Shown piece after piece: positions 1 through 5,726 of a stretch of 6,864 nucleotides of DNA; within the stretch, counting starts at the first letter, position 1; every line of letters begins with the position of its first letter. The notes below the pieces were generated by a model that worked only from the letters and a program-made list of their open reading frames with translations, did no database searches and was not told where the DNA came from. Origin of the DNA: Acidobacteriota bacterium (GTDB lineage: Bacteria; Acidobacteriota; Thermoanaerobaculia; Multivoradales; JAHEKO01); contig JAOTZA010000172.1 in NCBI GenBank assembly GCA_029861655.1, forward strand, positions 1 through 6,864. Direction: 5' to 3'. The position numbers and the translations under genes are program-made.

Positions 1-2
1 TC

Positions 3-260
3 GAGGCTCTTGCCGAGGCGGGCCTATCGAACCCTGGGTTGGTTGCAGCCGGTATCTCAGAAGCCCTGATCACCACAGCGGCCGGCCTCTTCGTCGCCAT
101 TCCCGCTCAGCTGGCCTACAACTTCTTCATGAGCCGCATCAACAAGTTCGTGCGCGACATCGAGACTTCTTCCAATATGTTGATGGAGACCTTTGGCGAG
201 ATGGACCGGAAGGGCGTTACTGCCGAGGCAGCAGGGTCGCAAGCGCCGCGCCAGACCTAG
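3..260 (+). CDS. ExbB/TolQ/MotA-family proton channel protein, 3' end only
   Basis: Partial gene running in from the left edge. The visible 85 codons (reading frame beginning at base 3) encode the C-terminal part of a MotA/TolQ/ExbB-family inner-membrane protein. The signature is the G-I-S-E-A-L-I-T-T-A-A-G-L-F stretch followed by V-A-I-P-A-Q-L-A-Y-N-F-F, which is the last transmembrane helix of ExbB/TolQ with its pore-lining threonines and the conserved AIP and YN residues. A cytoplasmic helical tail follows (around S-R-I-N-K-F-V-R-D) and a short polar, Ala/Gln-rich end. In the family, five ExbB subunits form a pore around a dimer of ExbD helices and use proton flow to drive motion. The gene lies 18 bp upstream of the first exbD, as expected for an operon. 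Whether it is called exbB or tolQ cannot be settled from the fragment; the tonB gene downstream favours exbB. The true start is outside the window. Confidence 0.93.
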   Translation, partial: EALAEAGLSNPGLVAAGISEALITTAAGLFVAIPAQLAYNFFMSRINKFVRDIETSSNMLMETFGEMDRKGVTAEAAGSQAPRQT

Positions 261-278
261 AAAGACCGAGAGACACAC

Positions 279-716
279 ATGCGGCTGCAAACACGATCGG
301 TACAGAACACAGGCATTCCGACCGCCTCGATGGCGGATATCGCCTTTCTTCTGATCATCTTTTTCATGGTGACCATCTCCTTCGAGGTGGACAAGACGCA
401 GGTCGGCCTACCCAAAACCGAACTGCGGATCGAGATCCCCAAGAAATCCGCTTATGTTTCGGTGACCAAGAACGGCCAAATCCGCGTTTCGGGTGGCGAC
501 GAGATCAGCGTTCCGGTGCCCGGGCCGCAGGAGGTTCTCTCCTTCGCGGCCGATGTCGTCCGCCGCGACCCTTCGAAGGCCTTCGTCTTGAAGGCTGACA
601 GGGAAGCCAGCTACCGGCATGTCGACGGCGTCATAGACGCTCTCAAACAGGCAAAGGCCGAAGTCATCTACCTGCTCTCCGACCAGGAGACGGTCGAAAG
701 CGAGGCCGGACAATGA
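279..716 (+). CDS. exbD: ExbD/TolR-family biopolymer transport protein, first copy
   Basis: Full-length 145-residue protein, the usual size for ExbD/TolR. Residues 1-17 are a short cytoplasmic tail. A single transmembrane helix (about 18-36) begins with M-A-D-I-A-F-L-L-I-I-F-F-M-V-T, and Asp20 matches the essential proton-carrying aspartate of ExbD/TolR. The rest (about 40-145) is a periplasmic domain with the family pattern: a beta-rich segment (Y-V-S-V-T-K-N-G-Q-I), then a conserved K-A-D-R-E-A-S-Y region and an amphipathic helix (V-I-D-A-L-K-Q-A) near the end. It is expected to sit as part of a dimer inside the ExbB pentamer and couple proton flow to TonB. The ATG at 279 follows a weak purine-rich stretch (GAGAGA at 268-273) and gives the normal short N-terminus. 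The stop overlaps the next start by 4 bp, so the two ExbD copies are probably translationally coupled. Confidence 0.95.
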   Translation: MRLQTRSVQNTGIPTASMADIAFLLIIFFMVTISFEVDKTQVGLPKTELRIEIPKKSAYVSVTKNGQIRVSGGDEISVPVPGPQEVLSFAADVVRRDPSKAFVLKADREASYRHVDGVIDALKQAKAEVIYLLSDQETVESEAGQ

Positions 717-1150
717 AGATCACCCGATCCAACGTCAGCGATGAGATTCCGACCTCTTCGATGGCGGACATCGCTTTCTTGCTGATCATCTACTTCATGG
801 TCACCACCACCTTTGCGGCGACTCGGGGACTGGACTTCTCGTTGCCCAAGGACGATGACACCCCCCCGATGATCGAGAAGGAAGAGTCGGTCCTGATCGA
901 AATCCAAGCTGGTGGACTCCTGCTGGTCGATCAAAAGGCGATGCCCCTCGAGGACATCCTGGACTACCTCAAACCGAAACTAGAGATCAACCAAACCAAA
1001 CCGGTGATCATCCGCCCGCAGGAGAACGCCCAGTATGGAGACATGGTCGATGTCTTCGACGAACTCCGGCAAGCCAAAGATAAGATCGGGATCGAGATCA
1101 AGAACATCTCCATCCCGACCCAGCGTGAAATCGACATGTTCTGGTTTTGA
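713..1150 (+). CDS. exbD: ExbD/TolR-family biopolymer transport protein, second copy
   Basis: A second complete 145-residue ExbD/TolR protein. The helix at about 17-35 reads M-A-D-I-A-F-L-L-I-I-Y-F-M-V-T, with Asp19 as the predicted proton-carrying residue, so this copy should also be active. The periplasmic part differs strongly from the first copy outside the membrane segment: an acidic patch (P-K-D-D-D-T-P) just after the helix, the motif V-I-I-R-P-Q-E-N-A-Q-Y-G, a helix V-D-V-F-D-E-L-R-Q-A-K, and an aromatic C-terminus F-W-F. The ATG overlaps the previous stop (ATGA, 713-716), and GAGG at 702-705 is a suitable ribosome-binding site inside the upstream gene. A run of seven C at 861-867 is read through without loss of frame. 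The two copies may form a heterodimer in one ExbB pore or serve alternative complexes; sequence alone cannot decide. A TolR-type role is possible, but the adjacent tonB makes ExbD the better name. Confidence 0.95.
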   Translation: MKITRSNVSDEIPTSSMADIAFLLIIYFMVTTTFAATRGLDFSLPKDDDTPPMIEKEESVLIEIQAGGLLLVDQKAMPLEDILDYLKPKLEINQTKPVIIRPQENAQYGDMVDVFDELRQAKDKIGIEIKNISIPTQREIDMFWF

Positions 1151-1159
1151 GGGTAGGCA

Positions 1160-1882
1160 ATGACACAAAGCAAAAAGCCCGTGACACAGACTGAGGCTGA
1201 CCGCGAAGCGACCGAAGCGGCGGCAGGAGATTTCCTCACCTTCGCCCAGGAAGACGAAGACGACAAGAAACGAACCCGATGGGCCGTCGGCGTGGCGGTG
1301 GTGCTCCACATTATCTTTTTCGTCGTACAGATTCCGGAAGCGGTTGCCAAGGCCCGCGAAGCTACCAAGCAGAAGGTCTACGTTGTGCAACAGGTGCGTT
1401 TCAAACCACCGCCACCCAAGCAGCAGCAGGAGATCCCAAAGCCCAAGTCGAAGAAAGTTCCGATCCCAGACCCGACGCCGGACGAGCCCGAGCCGATCCG
1501 CCTCGAGGACGACATCGAACCCGAACTCGATCTGCCGGACACCGACATCATCTTTGGCATCCCGGACGGTCCGCCGCCGGTGGAGCCCACGGGGCCGATC
1601 CGTGTGGGTGGTGATGTAGCTGCACCGAAGAAGATCTCGGCACCGCAGCCTCAATACACCGAGATCGCTCGAAAGGCGCGTATCACCGGCGTAGTGATCG
1701 TCGAGGCAATCATCGACAAAACCGGCAGCGTCACCAACGTGAAGATCCTCAAGGGCCTTCCCATGGGTCTCGATCAAGCAGCAGCGGATGCGATCAAGAA
1801 GTGGAAGTTCGAGCCGGCTACCCTCAACGGCAAGCCGGTCGCCGTGATCTACAACTTGACCGTCAACTTCCAGCTGCAGTAG
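1160..1882 (+). CDS. tonB: TonB family energy transducer
   Basis: A 240-residue TonB protein, close to the size of E. coli TonB. Domains in order: a cytoplasmic N-terminus of about 40 residues with an acidic patch (E-D-E-D-D-K-K); one transmembrane helix at about 41-58, containing His50 in a position reminiscent of the functionally important His of the TonB anchor; a periplasmic Pro/Lys/Glu-rich spacer at about 78-150 (four prolines in a row near 83, then repeated K-P and E-P pairs) able to span the periplasm; and a C-terminal TonB domain at about 156-240. That domain shows P-Q-Y-T-E-I-A-R-K-A-R-I-T-G-V-V, D-K-T-G-S-V, A-I-K-K-W-K-F-E-P-A and the final strand N-L-T-V-N-F-Q-L-Q. It would contact outer-membrane receptors and pass on energy harvested by ExbB/ExbD. 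GAGGG at 1149-1153, overlapping the exbD stop, precedes the ATG. No TonB-dependent receptor gene lies in the window, so the substrate is unknown. Confidence 0.95.
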   Translation: MTQSKKPVTQTEADREATEAAAGDFLTFAQEDEDDKKRTRWAVGVAVVLHIIFFVVQIPEAVAKAREATKQKVYVVQQVRFKPPPPKQQQEIPKPKSKKVPIPDPTPDEPEPIRLEDDIEPELDLPDTDIIFGIPDGPPPVEPTGPIRVGGDVAAPKKISAPQPQYTEIARKARITGVVIVEAIIDKTGSVTNVKILKGLPMGLDQAAADAIKKWKFEPATLNGKPVAVIYNLTVNFQLQ

Positions 1883-2068
1883 CGCGCAGATGTCCTGTCG
1901 GGAGGTCGCTCCAGAGGCTGCCTTGTCGGGCAGCCCGCAGCGTGAGGCGGTTTCGCTTTCTGGCGTAGCACCGCAAAGACGGGCAGTTACGACCGAGATT
2001 ACTGGCACGTCGCTTGCTCTGACAAGGTCTGAAACGGGAGAGCGTGGGCAACGGAAAGGAGATCCTCA
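1883..2068 (+). other. 186-bp gap between tonB and the TPR gene
   Basis: This is the only sizeable break inside the + strand block. It holds a perfect 7-bp GC-rich hairpin (1916-1935) and a strong ribosome-binding site just before the next gene (AAAGGAG, 2055-2061, 7 bases before the ATG). I could not find a convincing -35/-10 promoter pair: TTGACC at 1856-1861 has no acceptable -10 box at 17-18 bp. A 60-codon open frame (1890-2072) spans the gap and would overlap the TPR start by 4 bp. It has no recognisable domain or ribosome-binding site, so I do not call it a gene. Confidence 0.6.
1916..1935 (+). promoter_or_regulatory. GC-rich stem-loop downstream of tonB
   Basis: GGCTGCC (1916-1922) pairs perfectly with GGCAGCC (1929-1935) around the 6-base loop TTGTCG. 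There is no U-rich tract directly after it, so it is unlikely to be a full intrinsic terminator. It could stabilise the 3' end of the upstream message, mark a processing site, or reduce transcription into the TPR gene. The structure is seen directly; the function is inferred. Confidence 0.35.
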
Positions 2069-3238
2069 ATGAAGAAAACAACCCTCTGCACCTTTGCGAT
2101 CGGGATGATCGCGCTTCTCACGGCCACTCTGGCACAGGCCGGTTGGCCAGAGGGAACGGCCGCCTTCAAGGCCGGAAATCTTTCCGCGGCCGCCACGGAA
2201 TTCAAAGCCGTTGTTGACGCACAACCGGAGTGGCCGGGCGGGCACTTTATGTATGGCTGGACCTTGTCGCGCCAGAAGAAAACCGACCAGGCGATCGTGC
2301 ACCTGCGCAAGGCGTACGATCTCGACAAGGCAAACGAGAACTACAAGCTGCGGCTCGGCGAGGCCTATGTAAACGCCCGTCGTTACAGCGACGCGGTCGG
2401 GTTTCTGAGCAAGATCAACGCCGCGGGCTTGCCAAAAGACCTGCAAGGTCTCCTGTCGCAGCTCAAGGCCGTGGCCTATAGCAAGAGCGGCCAAACGGGC
2501 CGCGCGCTGACTGAGCTAGCCAAAGCCGCACAGGCCAAGCCGAACGATGCGAACCTGCAGTTCCAGTGGGGTGCGATGGCGATGAAGGAAGGCGATATGG
2601 CCACCGCCATACGCGCTCTGGAAAAAGCGGCCCAGCTCGACTCGGGTGATATGGAAAAACAGCGTGCGGTGGCTCAGGCTCATCTCAAGGTGGGTCGCAC
2701 GACCCGAGGAAGCGGCAAGGTGGGCTCGTATCAGAAGGCCGCAGCGGCGGCTCGGAAGGTCGTAGCGCGCGACGCCTCGTTCGACAACCTGATGCTTCTG
2801 GGCGGCGCGCAACTCGGCGCCAAGGACTACAACGGCGCCATCTCGACCTTTCAGCAGGCCTCGACCAAGTCGTCTGACTGGCTGCCGCTCTATTACATCG
2901 GCCAGGCGCATACCGCCACGGGTGCCCATGGGTCCGCCGAGAACGCCCTCAAGAGCGCTCTCAACAACACAACCGACAGTGATAGCCGAACCAAGGTCTG
3001 GAAGCAACTGGGGTTTGTTTACGAAAAGCAGAAGGACTACAGCAAAGCCATCGACGCCTACAACCGGGCCGGAGACAGCGGAGGAGCTACACGAGTAGCC
3101 GAAAACCGTGACACCGAGAAGTTCAACCGTGACGTCGAACAAGAGAACCGGCAGATCCGCGAGCTCGAGGAAGAGAAGAGAAAGCTCGAAGAAGAACTCA
3201 AGCAGCTCCCGGGCGGCAACAAACCCGGCCGTCCTTGA
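2069..3238 (+). CDS. Secreted tetratricopeptide (TPR) repeat protein with C-terminal coiled coil
   Basis: A 389-residue protein that I cannot assign to a named family. It starts with a clear Sec signal peptide (M-K-K-T-T, a hydrophobic core at about 6-22, and A-Q-A before Gly25 as the likely signal peptidase I site), so the mature protein should be periplasmic. There is no lipobox cysteine at the cleavage site. Residues about 26-345 are a chain of some seven to eight TPR-like helical pairs with the usual small/aromatic spacing (for example A-F-K-A-G-N-L-S-A-A, W-G-A-M-A-M-K-E-G-D-M-A-T-A-I, and L-G-F-V-Y-E-K-Q-K-D-Y-S-K-A-I). Residues about 346-380 are highly charged with heptad-like spacing (E-L-E-E-E-K-R-K-L-E-E-E-L), suggesting a coiled coil, then a Gly/Pro/Lys-rich end. 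TPR arrays act as protein-docking scaffolds. Its position after tonB suggests a periplasmic partner of the motor; TPR proteins also sit beside TonB2-type clusters in Vibrio. The ATG is fixed by the strong AAAGGAG site and the signal peptide. Confidence 0.88.
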   Translation: MKKTTLCTFAIGMIALLTATLAQAGWPEGTAAFKAGNLSAAATEFKAVVDAQPEWPGGHFMYGWTLSRQKKTDQAIVHLRKAYDLDKANENYKLRLGEAYVNARRYSDAVGFLSKINAAGLPKDLQGLLSQLKAVAYSKSGQTGRALTELAKAAQAKPNDANLQFQWGAMAMKEGDMATAIRALEKAAQLDSGDMEKQRAVAQAHLKVGRTTRGSGKVGSYQKAAAAARKVVARDASFDNLMLLGGAQLGAKDYNGAISTFQQASTKSSDWLPLYYIGQAHTATGAHGSAENALKSALNNTTDSDSRTKVWKQLGFVYEKQKDYSKAIDAYNRAGDSGGATRVAENRDTEKFNRDVEQENRQIRELEEEKRKLEEELKQLPGGNKPGRP

Positions 3239-3269
3239 GCGGGCCACTTCTCGAGCCGACGGCTTGTCC

Positions 3270-3304
3270 ACGGGGATCCCTTTCCGGGGTCCCCGTTTCT
3301 TTTT
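3270..3304 (+). terminator. Intrinsic (Rho-independent) terminator of the tonB/TPR block
   Basis: An 11-bp stem, 3270-3280 against 3286-3296, closed by one T-G wobble and otherwise perfectly paired, with the 5-base loop TTTCC. A T-rich tract (TTCTTTTT, 3297-3304) follows at once. It begins 31 bases after the TPR stop and is oriented for + strand transcription. The opposite strand has no T-rich tail after the stem, so it should not stop transcripts coming from ftsX. Confidence 0.92.
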
Positions 3305-3324
3305 CAAGCCCACTCGAAAACCTG

Positions 3325-3340
3325 GCCTGACAGGTCAGGC
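3325..3340 (-). terminator. Possible weak terminator hairpin after ftsX
   Basis: The inverted repeat GCCTGA/TCAGGC (6 bp, extendable to 7 with a very tight loop) begins at the last base of the ftsX stop codon when read on the - strand. A short TTTT run follows four bases beyond the stem. The stem is short and the T-run is both short and offset, so this may be only a weak terminator or a 3'-end stabilising hairpin for the ftsEX message. Confidence 0.4.
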
Positions 3341-4230
3341 TAGATTTCTCTGCGCAGCGAGAGCAGCGCTCCCAGGAGACCGGCCGCGGCTCCTACGGCG
3401 ACCACCTGGACGAGCAGACGCCAGGACAGCGGCTCCAGGGCGAAAAGGCCCCCGGCTAGCTGTGCTGGCCCACGCGCCGCTAGCAAGCTGAACGAAAAAC
3501 CGATAGCCATTGCGGAGAGAATGCCTCCGAGGAGGCCCTGGAGCACCCCCTCGATCACAAAGGGGCCGCGGATATAGAACTCGGTGCCACCGACCAGTCT
3601 CTGGACAGCTATCTCACGCCGGTAGACATGGGCGGTAAGCCGGATGACAGTAGCCGTCGTAAAGACCGCGGCGCCCAAGAGGACTACCCCGAGAACCAGA
3701 CCCAGCAACCGAAGAAGCGAGGCAAAGACATCGACCTGAGCCAGCCAACGCCGGTCGTCGTCAACCATCGCAACCTCGGGAAACTCCGCCAGCTGCTCCA
3801 ACCAATCCTGCAGTACCGGCGGCTCGACTCTATCGGGCGCCAAGGATATCTCGAGCGAAGGTGGCAAGGCGGCCTCTCCCTGCGAAGCGACGAGATCCGA
3901 GATCTCCGGAAAAGTCTCCGAGAAACGATCCGAGGCCTCCGCAGACGAGATCGTCTCGACTCCGATCACCCAGCTCGCGGACTCCACCCGTCGGCGAATC
4001 TCCTCCACCCGGACCGCCGTCGTCTCGGCCTCCAGATATGCAACGACCCTCGCCTCGCCGCGCCAGTTTTCGACCGAGCTCGAGATACCGTGCGACAAGA
4101 TCAGAAACACGCCGCCCACATAAAGGCTGGCGGCAATTGTCACGACTGCCAAGATACTTACCCGCCAACCCCTCACCAAATTGAGGCCTGCCTCTCGAAG
4201 AAAGTGGGAGAGCGCCTGGAAAAACGTCAT
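3340..4230 (-). CDS. ftsX: Cell division protein FtsX (permease-like subunit)
   Basis: A 296-residue FtsX, close to the usual length of about 300. Topology matches the family: a short cytoplasmic N-terminus; TM1 at about 24-46; a periplasmic domain at about 47-165 with the typical P-P-S-L-E-I-S-L segment and, near its end, V-A-M-V-D-D-D-R-R-W before the second membrane segment; then three more helices at about 170-196, 220-247 and 264-290. FtsX pairs with the ATPase FtsE in the inner membrane. In other bacteria the complex does not transport a solute but transmits ATP-driven changes through the periplasmic loop to activate murein hydrolases (EnvC/amidases in E. coli, PcsB or CwlO in Gram-positives). 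Its ATG overlaps the ftsE stop by 4 bp (4227-4230), so translation is coupled. No M23/EnvC-type gene lies next to it; the partner hydrolase must be encoded elsewhere. Confidence 0.95.
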   Translation of the reverse strand: MTFFQALSHFLREAGLNLVRGWRVSILAVVTIAASLYVGGVFLILSHGISSSVENWRGEARVVAYLEAETTAVRVEEIRRRVESASWVIGVETISSAEASDRFSETFPEISDLVASQGEAALPPSLEISLAPDRVEPPVLQDWLEQLAEFPEVAMVDDDRRWLAQVDVFASLLRLLGLVLGVVLLGAAVFTTATVIRLTAHVYRREIAVQRLVGGTEFYIRGPFVIEGVLQGLLGGILSAMAIGFSFSLLAARGPAQLAGGLFALEPLSWRLLVQVVAVGAAAGLLGALLSLRREI

Positions 4231-4952
4231 CGGGTGGCGACCGGATCGGGAGGGCCAAGCGCCACAGGAATGTCTTCGGCCGAGATCGGGTCCATTATCC
4301 GGTCTTCTACGAGTCGCCCGCTCTCCAACTTCAAGATCCGATCGCGCCCTCTACGCCTCAACGAGGGGTTGTGCGTGGCGAGGATGACGGTCGTGCCCTG
4401 GCGGTTGATCTCGAAAAAGAGGCTGATGATGTCGCGCGACAGCTCGGGATCGAGGTTGCCCGTCGGCTCGTCGGCGATCAGGATTTGGGGCCTGCTGATT
4501 AGCGCCCGCGCGATCGCCACCCGCTGCTGTTCACCACCCGAGAGCTCGGCCGGGAAAGCATCTTGGAGGTGGTCGAGGCCTACCTTGGCGAGCGCTTCAG
4601 CGGCGAGACGCCTTCGTTCGGGACGCCGCTCACCGAGGATACGGGGAAGATACGTTACATTGTCGGACACCGTTCGCCGCTCGATCAGGCTGAACTCCTG
4701 AAAGACGACTCCGATCGTGCGGCGAAGAAACGGGACTTTCCGCTTGGGAATCGAACCGACGTTGCGACCATTGACGAGGATCTGCCCCTCACTCGGAGAC
4801 TCCGCCCGATAGATCAGCTTGAGTAGCGTTGTCTTGCCGGCTCCACTCGGACCGCGTAGGAAGACAAATTGACCGCGGGGTATCTTGAAATTCACGTCGG
4901 CCAAAGCCACGCGATCGCCAAAACGTTTGCCGACGTCGAAGAACTGGATCAC
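4227..4952 (-). CDS. ftsE: Cell division ATP-binding protein FtsE
   Basis: A 241-residue ABC ATPase with all expected motifs: Walker A G-P-S-G-A-G-K-T-T (about 34-42), Q-loop Gln85 (V-V-F-Q-E-F), signature L-S-G-G-E-Q-Q (137-143), Walker B I-L-I-A-D-E with Glu162, D-loop G-N-L-D (165-168) and H-loop His194. The N-terminus (M-I-Q-F-F-D-V-G-K-R-F) aligns with the usual FtsE start, which supports the GTG start at 4952-4950. A further 20 or so residues after the ATPase core (D-P-I-S-A-E-D-I-P-V-A-L-G-P) form a non-conserved, Pro/Ala-rich tail. FtsE binds ATP on the cytoplasmic face and drives FtsX, linking division to cell-wall hydrolysis. The identity rests on the motifs plus the overlapping ftsX; the ATPase alone resembles LolD/MacB-type proteins. 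No clear ribosome-binding site precedes the GTG. Confidence 0.95.
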   Translation of the reverse strand: MIQFFDVGKRFGDRVALADVNFKIPRGQFVFLRGPSGAGKTTLLKLIYRAESPSEGQILVNGRNVGSIPKRKVPFLRRTIGVVFQEFSLIERRTVSDNVTYLPRILGERRPERRRLAAEALAKVGLDHLQDAFPAELSGGEQQRVAIARALISRPQILIADEPTGNLDPELSRDIISLFFEINRQGTTVILATHNPSLRRRGRDRILKLESGRLVEDRIMDPISAEDIPVALGPPDPVATR

Positions 4953-4981
4953 GGGCCGAGAGTCTATCGTTAGAATCAGAC
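4953..4981. promoter_or_regulatory. 29-bp divergent spacer between ftsE and pgeF
   Basis: Everything separating the two divergent predicted starts. On the + strand TAGAAT (4971-4976) matches five of six bases of a TATAAT-type -10 box. If used, the message would begin near 4983, at or next to the pgeF GTG, giving an almost leaderless transcript. No good -35 box sits at the normal distance. On the - strand an AT-richer patch could serve ftsE, but no clear -10/-35 pair or ribosome-binding site is visible. The promoter elements probably lie partly inside one of the coding regions. Confidence 0.3.
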
Positions 4982-5674
4982 GTGCTCTCGTCCGACAGAA
5001 GAAACGACCCCGACAGGAGCGGAGAGCCGTGGAGAGCGCGGCAAGGCGGTGTCGAGGTGCGATTCACCGGCCGCGGGGCTCCCAAGACACCACGTGAGTC
5101 CAGACGCGAGGTTCTAGACCGGATTAGCCCGGCGTCCCTCGAACTCGCATGGCTGCGTCAGATTCATTCGAATCGGGTCCTCGAGGCCCAACCCGGCCTG
5201 ACAGCCGAAGGGGATGCCCTGTGGACCGACCAACGAGGACTGGCACTGTGCATCGCGACCGCCGACTGCGTCCCCATCGTCATTGCGGCCGCCGATCGGG
5301 TCGCCACCGTGCACGCCGGCTGGCGCGGGATTATCGCCGGAATCGTGTCCGCGGCGGTTGACGTCTTCCCGGAGCCTGCCCGTCTCACAGCTTGGATCGG
5401 ACCCGCAATCGGCGCCTGCTGTTACGAGGTAGGGGAAGATGTTGCGACCCGTATCGCCGAGTCGGCTTCACCCAAGGTCATCAACGCCAACACCGGCCAC
5501 CGCCCGCACGCCGATCTCTCGAAAGCGGTGGAAATCCAGCTCAGCCGCTTGGGTGTCGAGGATATTCGCCGGCTCGGCGAGTGTACGGCTTGCGACTGTG
5601 ACCGGCTGTGGAGCTACCGACGCGAAGGCCCAGGCGCCGGAAGGAATCTGACCTTCGCCTGGATCAGTGAGTGA
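4982..5674 (+). CDS. pgeF: Peptidoglycan editing factor PgeF (YfiH / polyphenol-oxidase-like, DUF152 family)
   Basis: A 230-residue protein of the YfiH/YlmD 'laccase-domain' family. Hallmarks seen: W-L-R-Q-I-H-S with His62, E-G-D-A-L-W-T-D, T-A-D-C with Cys96, V-H-A-G-W-R-G with His111 (His/Cys/His being the predicted metal ligands), W-I-G-P-A-I-G followed by C-Y-E-V-G, and a C-terminal C-T-x-C-D with S-Y-R-R-E-G. In E. coli, PgeF removes wrongly incorporated L-serine from peptidoglycan precursors; related proteins have been reported with purine nucleoside phosphorylase/deaminase activity. The start is uncertain. GTG 4982 has no ribosome-binding site and adds an Arg-rich stretch (1-25) unlike the family. 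GTG 5057 (205 residues) has AAGG at 5043-5046 upstream and begins almost at the first family-like motif (R-F-T-G-R-G). Even with the longer start, the usual 'SLN' segment after that motif is missing. The function next to ftsEX fits cell-wall maintenance. Confidence 0.88.
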   Translation: MLSSDRRNDPDRSGEPWRARQGGVEVRFTGRGAPKTPRESRREVLDRISPASLELAWLRQIHSNRVLEAQPGLTAEGDALWTDQRGLALCIATADCVPIVIAAADRVATVHAGWRGIIAGIVSAAVDVFPEPARLTAWIGPAIGACCYEVGEDVATRIAESASPKVINANTGHRPHADLSKAVEIQLSRLGVEDIRRLGECTACDCDRLWSYRREGPGAGRNLTFAWISE

Positions 5675-5726
5675 GCTGCTCGCAGACTGAGGTTCTCCGG
5701 ATCAAACCACCGAGCGACTGAAATGT
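5675..5726. other. Convergent spacer between pgeF and rlmN
   Basis: A 52-bp gap where two genes meet tail to tail. I see no convincing terminator: the best pairing is a 4-bp GGTT/AACC stem without a T-run on either strand. Termination here is therefore unclear from sequence. Confidence 0.5.

Noticed and set aside
861..867. Run of seven C in the second exbD as a possible frameshift or phase-variation site
   Set aside because: The reading frame is intact across it and the protein stays family-like on both sides. One short homopolymer in GC-rich DNA is not evidence of switching.
1856..1884. TTGACC as a -35 box for a promoter before the TPR gene
   Set aside because: At 17-18 bp spacing the -10 position reads GTAGCG or TAGCGC, a poor match.
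980..2008. A 342-codon open frame on the - strand opposite tonB and part of exbD
   Set aside because: It lies antisense to clearly recognisable TonB and ExbD, has no domain I can recognise and no supporting ribosome-binding site; GC-rich coding DNA often leaves such mirror frames open.
1890..2072. A 60-codon + strand frame in the tonB-TPR gap, overlapping the TPR start by 4 bp
   Set aside because: The ATGA overlap looks suggestive, but there is no ribosome-binding site before its ATG, no hydrophobic or domain-like pattern, and it covers the hairpin. Kept only as a note within the gap.
2516..3313. A 265-codon open frame on the - strand opposite the TPR gene
   Set aside because: Antisense to a protein with a signal peptide and regular TPR repeats; it also runs through the intrinsic terminator, which real coding sequence would rarely do.
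3628..4701. A 357-codon open frame on the + strand opposite ftsX and ftsE
   Set aside because: The reverse strand encodes unmistakable FtsX and FtsE with all motifs. The + strand translation is Arg/Ser-rich, without domain structure, typical of a shadow frame.
5675..5726. Bidirectional terminator between pgeF and rlmN
   Set aside because: Only a 4-bp imperfect stem can be drawn, with no T-run on either strand.
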